From Caldifarciminota bacterium (lineage in GTDB: Bacteria; Hydrothermota; UBA3073), in contig JAGMCL010000109.1 in assembly GCA_023129165.1 (NCBI GenBank), positions 1 through 52,037 on the forward strand: 52,037 bases of DNA, written 5' to 3'. The notes under the pieces are model-generated. The model searched no databases, was not told the origin of the DNA, and worked only from the letters and a program-made list of their open reading frames with translations. Made by a program: the position numbers and the translations under genes. Positions 1 to 8,368 of this stretch are shown here, piece by piece. The first letter of the stretch is position 1; each line of letters begins with the position of its first letter.

Positions 1-1
1 T

Positions 2-154
2 GAAGAACATATGTTAAGAGAACTTCTACGATTCAGAGAAATATTAGGTTTCCAATATATAAGTGAAAAGAAAGATTTGGAAATTAATGCTAAATTACTT
101 AAGGTTCTTATATCTCTAAATAAAGGAAGCTATAATTTATTAAACCCATTGTAG
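2..154 (+). CDS. 3' end of a CDS truncated by the window edge, unknown function
   Basis: Open frame from base 2 (EEHMLRELLRFREILGFQYISEKKDLEINAKLLKVLISLNKGSYNLLNPL*) ending at TAG 152-154. Confidence 0.5.
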   Translation, partial: EEHMLRELLRFREILGFQYISEKKDLEINAKLLKVLISLNKGSYNLLNPL

Positions 155-596
155 GATAAAAACATCCTTGCATATTTCTCTATTAAGTAATCCTAATCGT
201 AATCCTTCATGGGATTAAAAAGTAGCCTATCCCCTTTTCTTTCCTTGTGTCCTTCTTTTGGTAATAGAGTTTCCTCTTGACAAAATAAAATTCTTAGGTT
301 ATAATTATCATGACAAAGGAGAATATCTGACCCAAGATAAACATATATTCACCATTCTACCTGCCTCCTGCCTGCTGTCAGGCAGGGTAGACAGGCACAC
401 CGGGTGCGGGAAATATTACTTAATATACGGCTTTCAAGTCCCAGCAAACTATTTTTTCTCGCACCTTTTCGTAATACAGCCCACGAAACACACGGAGTGC
501 ACTAAAAATAATTAAAATAAAATGGGAATGTCCCAAAGTTTCGTGGTAGAATTATTCGTTGAACTCCCCATTATGTTTCTTAGGTCTCTTGTCTGC

Positions 597-780
597 TTGC
601 CCTGCTTGCCCTGTTAGATGTGTTAACTATCTAACAGGGTGTAATAAGGTTTTTTATATTTCATCGGGGCTTGCCCTGTAGTGATAATGTACAGGGTGAG
701 ATGTGTAAACTATCTAATGGGGTGTAATGTTTCACTTTATTACATTATGGTTGGAGCGAAGCGACTTTACGGGGTAGTCT
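597..780. repeat. Cluster of small palindromic elements (CCCTGTTAGAT..ATCTAACAGGG, CCCTGTAgtgataatgTACAGGG etc.)
   Basis: Visible inverted repeats, e.g. 609-639 CCCTGTTAGATGTGTTAACTATCTAACAGGG; related copies at 1560-1870, 34089-34117, 34379-34407, 40258-40515, 41850-41945. Confidence 0.8.
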
Positions 781-814
781 ATTGTCTTTCCTATTAGAAG
801 GGGGGTACTATAAA

Positions 815-1162
815 ATGAAACGACTTAATGAATGTCAAACTCTTGCAGCAAGAGAAAAGACTTTGCTGTGTCGTTGTCGTGAGGCTATTCACAAGATCTC
901 TCCTAATGTAGAGGTGATTCTCTATGGTTCCAGAACACGTGGCGATGCAGAGCCTGAATCTGACTACGATCTCCTTATTTTGGTAGACGAGCCTGTGAAC
1001 CTTACACAGGAAGACATTTTTCGTCGCCAATTGTTTCCTATTGAGATTGAGACAGGGTGTGTATTTACTGTGAATGTCTATAGTTACAAAGATTGGAACA
1101 GCCGCTTGTATAGCGCAATGCCATTTCATCAAAATGTAGAGAAAGAGGGTATAATTCTATGA
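815..1162 (+). CDS. MNT-type nucleotidyltransferase (MntA-like)
   Basis: Motif LYGSRTRGDAEPESDYDLLIL (GSxxRGxxxxxSDxD); overlaps a HEPN-like ORF. Confidence 0.8.
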   Translation: MKRLNECQTLAAREKTLLCRCREAIHKISPNVEVILYGSRTRGDAEPESDYDLLILVDEPVNLTQEDIFRRQLFPIEIETGCVFTVNVYSYKDWNSRLYSAMPFHQNVEKEGIIL

Positions 1163-1449
1163 TACAAGAGACCAAGACCTTAATCCTCTATCGTACGGAG
1201 CGGGCTCATGAGGCACTCGATGAAGCCTTGATTCTCACACTCCTCCATCAGAAGTTTGTGAAGCCTGGAGTGGTAGATGCAGAGATGGGTAGGCTGTATG
1301 ATAAGTTATTCGACACCCGTCAAAAAGGGGATTACGCAGATTTGGTGTATTTCAACCTTGATGAAATACGACCGTGGTTTGAGGAGACCAAGAATTTTGT
1401 TGACTCTTTAGAAAAATTGATAAAGAAGAAGTTGGCAACAATAACTTAA
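1159..1449 (+). CDS. HEPN-domain protein, apparently internally shortened
   Basis: Overlaps MNT gene by 4 nt; C-terminal part (HQKFVKPGVVDAEMGRLYDKLFDTRQKGDYADL) is HEPN-like but the usual central helices seem absent. Confidence 0.6.
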   Translation: MIQETKTLILYRTERAHEALDEALILTLLHQKFVKPGVVDAEMGRLYDKLFDTRQKGDYADLVYFNLDEIRPWFEETKNFVDSLEKLIKKKLATIT

Positions 1450-1509
1450 TTCCGTGCACTCCGCTTGCCCCGCCTGTCCTGTAGCATAGCGTACAGGATG
1501 AAATGTAGC

Positions 1510-1556
1510 CTGCTCTGCCTGCCATGCTTGTCCTGCTTGCCATACTTGCCCTGTGA
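1510..1556. repeat. 9-nt period tandem repeat (TTGCCNNNC-like units)
   Basis: ctgctctgc ctgccatgc ttgtcctgc ttgccatac ttgccctgt; inverse-orientation relatives at 40384-40410 and 40525-40560. Confidence 0.7.
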
Positions 1557-1870
1557 GATGTGTAAACTATCTAACAGGGTGTAATTAGGTTTTTTATATT
1601 TCATTATGGCTTGCCCTGTGGAAGCAAAGCTATTCAACAGGGGCTTGCCCCGTTGCTCCAAAGGAGCTTTACAGGGTGGTCTGCTTGCCCCGTGTAAGCA
1701 ACTTGTCCTGCTTGCCATATGTAATGTGTCTTTTCTGTTACATTGTGGTGAAATGCTTCTCGCCCCGTTGGCCATATGTAATCAGGCTGTTCTATTACAT
1801 CGTGGTGGAGTGTGTAAACTACTCCATGAGGGAGCTATTTCTGCAGGAAGCTATTCCACGGGGTGGTCTC
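1557..1870. repeat. Cluster of palindromic mini-elements and GCTTGCCC-type repeats
   Basis: Repeated inverted motifs flanked by GCTTGCCCYGT; no convincing CDS. Confidence 0.65.
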
Positions 1871-1937
1871 ATGTCTGTAGTCTTTCCGCTTTTCACTTTG
1901 ACCTTTATCCTTAAAACGAGGCAAAAAAGGAGGTGAA

Positions 1938-2153
1938 ATGAATACTGTTAAAGGTAGAACCAAAGAACTTATCGACTTCCTACCCGACGAAGATGTAGAG
2001 GTTTTACTTAAGGTGGCGGAAAGGTTGGCTGAATGGGAAGCTACCCGTGAGCTTCTTGAGGATAAGGAGATAATGGTCTCCATTAAGCGTGGGCTGGAAG
2101 AGTTGGGGCGAGGCGATACGATCTCTTTGGAAGAGTTGAGGAAAAGTGTATAA
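1938..2153 (+). CDS. Putative type II antitoxin
   Basis: 71 aa ORF overlapping the RelE-like gene by 8 nt. Confidence 0.6.
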   Translation: MNTVKGRTKELIDFLPDEDVEVLLKVAERLAEWEATRELLEDKEIMVSIKRGLEELGRGDTISLEELRKSV

Positions 2154-2409
2154 AATCGTTCTTTCTAAAGAAGCAGCCAAGTACTATCGAAAAGTAGATA
2201 AACCGGCTCGGAACCGATTGGACAATGCTCTGGATGCGCTCGCCAATGACCCATTTGATGTACAGCATCACGACATCAAACCGCTCCGTGAACCTTTAAA
2301 AGGTCTATGGAGGTATCGAGTGGGGAAGTTCAGGATTATATATCGAGTTGACAAGAAAGGAACACAGATTCAAACTGTAACTATTTGCTCACAAGCTAAA
2401 GCATATTAA
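2146..2409 (+). CDS. RelE/ParE-family toxin
   Basis: MYKIVLSKEAAKYYRKVDKPARNRLDNAL...LKGLWRYRVGKFRIIYRVD is typical of the RelE/ParE fold. Confidence 0.85.
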   Translation: MYKIVLSKEAAKYYRKVDKPARNRLDNALDALANDPFDVQHHDIKPLREPLKGLWRYRVGKFRIIYRVDKKGTQIQTVTICSQAKAY

Positions 2410-2503
2410 GTTATCTCCAAATGCTTCTGTTAACATCATTGACTCAACGACACAAAGACTCAATGACCCCGTTGCCTCTATTACAAACCAGTGAGGCGAG
2501 AGA

Positions 2504-2908
2504 ATGAAGCTTAAATCATTCAAGGAGCTTAAGGTTTGGCAGCTGTCTCATAAACTTTCAATAGAAGTTTCAGATCTTGTAAAAACCTTTCCCAAAGATG
2601 AGAAATACGATCTTGCTGATCAAATGCGGCGCTCGGCACGAAGCATTCCTTCGGCGATTGCGGAAGGTTTTGGTAGGTTTCACTTTAATGACAAGTTAAC
2701 ATTCTATGAAAGGGGAAATGCATCGTTATTAGAGCTAAAGAACCATTTTGATGAAGCCAAAGAGAATAAATATATAAGTGATAAAGAATACAGGTATTAT
2801 CAAAAAAGAATGAATGAAATAGGGTTTCTTTTAGTTCGAATGATGAGTAAGATAAGAAAACATAGGGATGAGTATGAAGTTCAGAAAAAAGCCTATTCTC
2901 GTAAATAA
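2504..2908 (+). CDS. Four-helix bundle protein (23S rRNA-IVP/S23 family), copy 1
   Basis: FKELKVWQLSHKLSIEV...FPKDEKYDLADQMRRSARSIPSAIAEGFGR. Confidence 0.9.
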   Translation: MKLKSFKELKVWQLSHKLSIEVSDLVKTFPKDEKYDLADQMRRSARSIPSAIAEGFGRFHFNDKLTFYERGNASLLELKNHFDEAKENKYISDKEYRYYQKRMNEIGFLLVRMMSKIRKHRDEYEVQKKAYSRK

Positions 2909-3135
2909 CAATTCCAGCGAACGAAGTGAGCTAACTTCCAGTCGCAGGCTAACTTCCAGTCGCAGGCTAACTTCCAATGCGAAGCATTAACTTCCATTCC
3001 GAAGGAATAATTTCCAGCACGCAGTGCTCTTTTCCAGCGAACGAAGTGAGATAACTTCCAGCATCGGAGATGGTATCTTCCAGCACCAACGGTGCTAACT
3101 TCCATTCACGAAGTGAATAACTACACGAAGTGAAT
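2907..3135. repeat. Array of about 11 mini-hairpin units: conserved TAACTTCCA linker plus sequence-variable short palindrome with GNA-type triloop
   Basis: Units such as ATGC-GAA-GCAT, TTCC-GAA-GGAA, AGCAC-GCA-GTGCT, CATC-GGA-GATG, GCACC-AAC-GGTGC, TTCAC-GAA-GTGAA. Confidence 0.9.
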
Positions 3136-3214
3136 AATGTCTATCCACAATCCGAAATGTTTCTATAAAATGGTCGCTGTCCCTGTTTTTCCTATTTTTA
3201 TAAAAGAGTCATAA

Positions 3215-3733
3215 ATGAGGAATACATTGCAGGTTATAAATGAATTAAAAGAAAAAGGACTTATAAAAGATTATGCCATTGGAGGAGCAATTGGGGCTTT
3301 GAGATGGATTGAGCCCTTTTTTACTCGTGATCTGGATATATTTATTGTACTTAAGGAAAAATCCGAAGAAGGGGAACTGATTGTGTTGTCACCTATATAT
3401 GAGGAACTTAAAAAAAGGGGTTATATCTGGGAAGGGCATTGGATAATTATAGAAGGTATTCCCGTTGATATTTTCCCCGTTGATGAACTTGAAGAGAAAG
3501 CTGTAGAAAACGCTCAAGAAACAGAATATGAAGGAGTAAAGACAAAAGTAATAACTCCCGAGTACCTGATTGCCTTGTTCTTGAGAGTAAATAGGGATAA
3601 AGATAAAAGAAAAATCCAGATGCTCTCAGAGCAGTCAGAAATAGATGAAGAGAAACTTAGGGAAATTCTAAAGGAGTTTGAATTAACTGAAAAGTTTGAT
3701 AGGTTTAAGAAAGAGTATTATGGAAGGGAGTAA
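3215..3733 (+). CDS. Nucleotidyltransferase-fold protein (AbiEii/DUF-like)
   Basis: AIGGAIGALRWIEPFFTRDLDIFIVL...VDIFPVDEL. Confidence 0.6.
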   Translation: MRNTLQVINELKEKGLIKDYAIGGAIGALRWIEPFFTRDLDIFIVLKEKSEEGELIVLSPIYEELKKRGYIWEGHWIIIEGIPVDIFPVDELEEKAVENAQETEYEGVKTKVITPEYLIALFLRVNRDKDKRKIQMLSEQSEIDEEKLREILKEFELTEKFDRFKKEYYGRE

Positions 3734-3935
3734 AAAAATTGTTATTGGTAATAAAATGATGACAAGAAAAGAGTTATTTGAAGAGCATGAAAAATTTCGA
3801 AAGGAGCAGGCTAAACTTCCATTTGAAGAAAAAGTAAGGGCACTTATTGATTTGCAGAAAATTGCTTATAATTGGGGCAAAAAAAAGGATGTAATCGTTT
3901 GGAGAAGTGAGAAAAGGGGGACGGCTCATATTTGA
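3696..3935 (+). CDS. Small hypothetical protein paired with the preceding gene
   Basis: Overlapping ORF; likely start at 3720. Confidence 0.5.
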   Translation: MIGLRKSIMEGSKKIVIGNKMMTRKELFEEHEKFRKEQAKLPFEEKVRALIDLQKIAYNWGKKKDVIVWRSEKRGTAHI

Positions 3936-4188
3936 AATAAAGGATATGATACTCAGCCATATAAATGAGGTGAAGACAAGAAAAGGAATGATTATAACAA
4001 TAGGACCTTCTGATGTGGAACTCGAAAAAGTAAGCGATTTCCACATAGAGATACCAGAAGCAAATTATTATATATTTCCCATCCTATCTGTAATTCCTTT
4101 GCAACTTGCTGCGTACTTCATGAGTGTAAAAAGAAACCTTAACCCCGACTTCCCCCGCAACATCTCAAAAACACTCACGGTCGATTAA
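3907..4188 (+). pseudogene. glmS: 3' fragment of glucosamine-fructose-6-phosphate aminotransferase (GlmS)
   Basis: YYIFPILSVIPLQLAAYFMSVKRNLNPDFPRNISKTLTVD matches the GlmS C-terminal signature; no N-terminal domains upstream. Confidence 0.75.
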
Positions 4189-4411
4189 ATGGCGTTGCAA
4201 GGAAAAGGATAGATTAATAATGGCTATTATTTACTTAAGGCTTTAATCTTGGGTTGATCGTCAGGCTTACCTTTCTTTCTATGGTCCATAAAATCGGGCA
4301 AAAAGAATGGAGGGAGACTTCCACATTTCATGAAATCACGAATTATTCCCTGGAGTGTATCGGGAAAGACTTGTGCCGTTCCAACTTTTGATAGCCAATT
4401 TTTAAGTTAAT

Positions 4412-4786
4412 ATGTATTATACTTATGTTTTGTTGAGCAAAGTAGATGGCCAATTTTATACTGGTTGTACGGATAATTTGAAAAGGAGATTTGAAGAGCA
4501 TAATAGAGGTCGTGTACAATCAACAAAACGAAGAAAACCATTGGATTTAATTTATTATGAAGCTTGCCCTGTTAGATACGGATCCCTTTCGCTATGTGCT
4601 CAAGAATTAGTTATGGAATATCGCTGTGAACAGCTCCGTTAGTACATGTAACTTTTTAATCTAACAGGGCTTGCCTTTCTAATGAAGATGCTTATCGCCG
4701 TGAGAGATATTTGAAGACGGGTAAAGGCAAACGTTATATACGAAATAGACTTAAGGTCGCTCTATCAAAAATATGAGTTGGAACGG
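4412..4786 (+). pseudogene. GIY-YIG endonuclease (UPF0213-like) interrupted by a palindromic insertion at about 4562-4675
   Basis: MYYTYVLLSKVDGQFYTGCTDNLKRRFEEHNRG...DLIYYEAC then, after 107 bp, ACLSNEDAYRRERYLKTGKGKRYIRNRLKVALSKI*. Confidence 0.85.
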
Positions 4787-4975
4787 TACGAGTTTAGATA
4801 TTCTTCTCCTACTAATGAAGAAAGGGGAATTATCAGTTGGTGTTATCGCATCTGAACTTAATCGAAAGGTTAACCCCGACTTCCGCAATTGATACTTTTA
4901 AATTCAAGATAGCTGATATTACTGAGTTTAGAGAGCATAAAATTCGGTCACACATTTTTAATAAAGAGATCTAGT

Positions 4976-5191
4976 TTGCTATTATTTCGCCATTTGAAGA
5001 TTTTAAGTGCGGAGGTCGGGGTAAACACTGCTTCTCGGAATCTTGGCATCCTGGAGAAAGATAATTTCGTAGTTGCCAGACACACATCTTCTAATGTTTT
5101 CTATTCTATTAAGGAAGACCCAAGGTACAAATATAATCAGGATATCTTTGTGATATTAAGAAAAAGACTCGAAGAGATAAAAAACAGATGA
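4976..5191 (+). pseudogene. Fragment of an HTH regulator
   Basis: VGVNTASRNLGILEKDNFVVARHTSSNVFYSIKEDPRYKYNQDIFVILRKR resembles a wHTH regulator; upstream pieces out of frame. Confidence 0.4.
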
Positions 5192-5195
5192 AGAG

Positions 5196-5219
5196 TTCCA
5201 CATTTCATGAAATGTGGAA
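5196..5219. repeat. Perfect 24-bp palindrome TTCCACATTTCATGAAATGTGGAA
   Basis: Equals its own reverse complement; half copy at 4318-4337. Confidence 0.9.
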
Positions 5220-5466
5220 GTCTTCAAAAGGATATATAGGATGCAAATATTATGATGTTGGGATTAAATAAAATAAAGAATCTTTTAGAGCACCTGTAGA
5301 AGATACATGAATAGATGGAAAAAGTAGCCTGTCCCCTTTTTCCTGTTCAGGGTAACATGAAAACAGGGCATATTGAAATTTGTAAAAATATTTTTTTGAT
5401 ACCTTTTTTGAGTATATTTATGAACTCCGTGCAAATTATGGGCTTTATATTTACAGTAGACGGGGT

Positions 5467-6354
5467 GTGGATGGTAGCAAGATGATAAGTGCTTTGATAG
5501 AATCTATGCGTCCCAAGCAGTGGACGAAAAACCTTCTCATCTTTGCGGGGATCGTATTTTCGTTGAACCTTTTTGATCCCCATCTTTTTCTGAAAGTTAT
5601 CCTCGCATTCGGAATATTCTGTCTTCTGTCCGGAGCGGGATATCTCATTAACGATGTCAAGGACCTCAAACAGGATAGGGCACATCCCCTGAAATCAAGG
5701 AGACCATTGCCATCGGGGAGGCTTAAAGTTCCCGTAGCTATAGTTTCAGCCATCCTTATTTCTGGGATAGCACTACCATTATCGTTTTTGCTCAATAGAA
5801 ACTTTGGCCTGTTAGCCCTAAGCTATTTATTAATCATTGTGTCTTATTCTTTCTGGCTGAAGCACATCGTGATCTTAGATATCCTTGCCGTCTCTTTTGG
5901 TTTTATTTTGAGAGCAGTTGCCGGAGCCGTTGTGATAGATGTCACCATATCTCCCTGGCTTGTTCTCTGTACCTTATTTCTGGCTTTGTTTATCGTTATG
6001 AGCAAGAGGAGACACGAGTTATCTCTACTTGGCGAAAATCTAATAGTGCACAGAAGGGTACTTTGCGAGTACAACCCACATCTTCTCGATCAGATGGTTG
6101 CTATTGTTACAGCGTCGACCCTGACAGCGTATGCTTTATATACTACCTCCCCGGAAACCGTATCGAAGTTTGGGACAGGCAATATGATCTTTACATTTCC
6201 CTTTGTGCTCTATGGGATTTTCAGGTATCTTTATCTTGTTCACACAAAGAATATGGGCGGTAACCCCGAGTTGGTATTTATCAAAGACCAACCTATGGTG
6301 GGGAACATTATTCTCTATCTAATTGTGGTTATCATTGTACTGTATCTGAAATGA
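5467..6354 (+). CDS. UbiA-family prenyltransferase (decaprenyl-phosphate phosphoribosyltransferase-like)
   Basis: RPKQWTKNLLIFAG...GYLINDVKDLKQDRAHPLKSRRPLPSGRL. Confidence 0.85.
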   Translation: MDGSKMISALIESMRPKQWTKNLLIFAGIVFSLNLFDPHLFLKVILAFGIFCLLSGAGYLINDVKDLKQDRAHPLKSRRPLPSGRLKVPVAIVSAILISGIALPLSFLLNRNFGLLALSYLLIIVSYSFWLKHIVILDILAVSFGFILRAVAGAVVIDVTISPWLVLCTLFLALFIVMSKRRHELSLLGENLIVHRRVLCEYNPHLLDQMVAIVTASTLTAYALYTTSPETVSKFGTGNMIFTFPFVLYGIFRYLYLVHTKNMGGNPELVFIKDQPMVGNIILYLIVVIIVLYLK

Positions 6355-6461
6355 AAGTACATATAACCAGATTAATGACAAATGAATTTTGGTTATAAAT
6401 AATTGATTTATTTTGTGGTATTCACTCGCTATTCCATAAGGGTAAGACAAACCTAAACTCA

Positions 6462-6782
6462 ATGACTGTAATTGAAAATTTAGAATCCGATCCAATTGCT
6501 GTAAATGTGAGAGAGGCTAATCTACTTGCATCTCATAAGGAAGGTATTGCCGGTAAAGTCTTTAACATAGCTTGTAGCGTAAGGACCACGGTTAATAACT
6601 TGGTAGAGGAATTAAATAAAATATTCGAAAGCAGTATTCAAGCAACCTACATCAAACCAAGACCGGGAGAGGTTAAGCATTCCTTAGCAGACATTGGGAA
6701 AGATAGAAAGTTGCTGGGTTATAATCCATCCATCGATTTCCAAGACGGATTACAGAAGGCTGTTAAATGGTTCACTCAATGA
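6462..6782 (+). pseudogene. C-terminal fragment of NAD-dependent epimerase (GalE/WbpP-like)
   Basis: KVFNIACSVRTTVNNLVEELNKIF...KPRPGEVKHSLADIGKDRKLLGYNPSIDFQDGLQKAVKWF; no Rossmann N-terminus. Confidence 0.7.
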
Positions 6783-6998
6783 TCCAGTAAATCAATGACT
6801 AATAGATTTACCCTGTTTGCTATATAGAATACGTTTTCTATTACAACACGGTGGAATATGTATCAGAACCAGATTAGCGGTATGAACCGTGTAGATTTCA
6901 GTTTTCAGCCTGACCCCAAAGACATTATCTGTACTGCTATGGGGAATAATAGTAGGTATAATTATTTTATATTGCCAATAAATCTTTAGAGAAAACAA

Positions 6999-7964
6999 AT
7001 GGAAAAAATTGTTATAATAGGCAGTGAGGGGTTCACAGGAAAGGTTTTAACATCAAAATTACAAAATAACAACTGTAAATTGACACGTGTTGATATTGTA
7101 GAAGATAATATCTCAAGTGATAATTACTTGAAATGTGATATTCGTAATATAAATGAGGTTGAAAGAATTCCTTTTGATGAAGGCACAACAGTTATACATC
7201 TTGCAGCGAGACAATATCGTAATGATGTTCCAATAAGGAAGAAAAGAAAAGAATTCTTTTTTGAAACAAATTATAAAGGCACAAAAAATATTCTGGAAGT
7301 AATGGAAAAAAATAAATGTAAAAATATGATTTATTTTACAACCGATATGGTATATGGAAAACTACAAGAAACTCCAGTAAAGGAAAATCATCCAAGGAAT
7401 CCTTTTGGACCATATGGTATGTCAAAAGTTGAATCTGAAAATCTATGTGAGCAATATAGAAAAAAAGAATTTAATATTACTATATTTAGACCCAGATTAA
7501 TTATGGGACCGGGAAGACTTGGCATTCTTAAAAAATTATTTTTTCTTATTAAAAACAACCTTCCGGTACCTTTAATTGGTAATGGGAAAAATTATTATCA
7601 AATGGTATCAGTCTTTGATTGTGCTGATGCTATAATTCTTGCTTTGAAAAATAAAATACCAAATGAGAATCTTAATTTAGGCTCAGACAATCCACCAACA
7701 GTTGAAAATCTTCTTAAAGATATGATAAATCAGGTAAACTCAAAATCAATTCTGCTGAAAACACCTGCTTTGGTAGTAAAATCAACACTAAATGTTTTGG
7801 ATAAAATAGGTATTTCCTTAATGTATCCCGAACAATTTATGATTGCAGATGAAAATTATCTACTTGATATATCAAAAGTAAAAAGCGAATTAGGGTGGAA
7901 ACCGATATATGATGATCAAGATATGATAAAAGATGCTTTTGAATATTATTTGAAATATAATTAA
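6999..7964 (+). CDS. NAD-dependent epimerase/dehydratase
   Basis: Rossmann N-terminus; YGMSK catalytic motif. Confidence 0.85.
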   Translation: MEKIVIIGSEGFTGKVLTSKLQNNNCKLTRVDIVEDNISSDNYLKCDIRNINEVERIPFDEGTTVIHLAARQYRNDVPIRKKRKEFFFETNYKGTKNILEVMEKNKCKNMIYFTTDMVYGKLQETPVKENHPRNPFGPYGMSKVESENLCEQYRKKEFNITIFRPRLIMGPGRLGILKKLFFLIKNNLPVPLIGNGKNYYQMVSVFDCADAIILALKNKIPNENLNLGSDNPPTVENLLKDMINQVNSKSILLKTPALVVKSTLNVLDKIGISLMYPEQFMIADENYLLDISKVKSELGWKPIYDDQDMIKDAFEYYLKYN

Positions 7965-7979
7965 AGGACAGGAGGAAAT

Positions 7980-8345
7980 ATGAAGTACACTCCATTAATT
8001 TTATCAGGGGTTTGTCTTAATGCCTTTGCTCAATTGTTCTTAAAAAAAGGTATGATGAAAATTGGCATATTTAATTTCTCGATAAATAATGTTGTCCCAA
8101 TAACATTAGCTGTAGTAAAAAACCCTTCTATATTGCTTGGTTTGTTATGTTATGTCATAAGTGTAATTATTTGGCTTTTAGTTCTATCAAGAGTAGAAGT
8201 AAGTTATGCTTATCCTTTTTTAAGTATTGGTTACATTGTAACAGCAATAATAGGTTATCTCGCTTTTAATGAAAATCTATCTATAACAAGAATTGCCGGA
8301 ATTGTTGTTATTTGTATTGGGGTAATTCTTATATCAAAGAGTTGA
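7980..8345 (+). CDS. EamA/SMR-like small transporter (ArnE-like)
   Basis: Four TM segments, VSYAYPFLSIGYIVTA. Confidence 0.7.
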   Translation: MKYTPLILSGVCLNAFAQLFLKKGMMKIGIFNFSINNVVPITLAVVKNPSILLGLLCYVISVIIWLLVLSRVEVSYAYPFLSIGYIVTAIIGYLAFNENLSITRIAGIVVICIGVILISKS

Positions 8346-8368
8346 AAATATAAGTTCACATTAGAGTT

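Noticed and set aside
258-515. 85-aa ORF
   Set aside because: Low-quality composition, overlaps small hairpins (CTGCCTGCTGTCAGGCAG); no family resemblance
1606-1936. Overlapping 102-aa and 86-aa ORFs
   Set aside because: Translations of clustered palindromic repeats
2893-3105. 70-aa minus-strand ORF (WKLACDWKLACDWKLAHFVRW)
   Set aside because: It is the translation of the hairpin array; periodicity comes from the DNA repeat, no RBS, antisense to the array
2907-3135. CRISPR or integron attC array
   Set aside because: No unique spacers of constant length, no cassette ORFs and no integrase; units are about 18-25 nt hairpins
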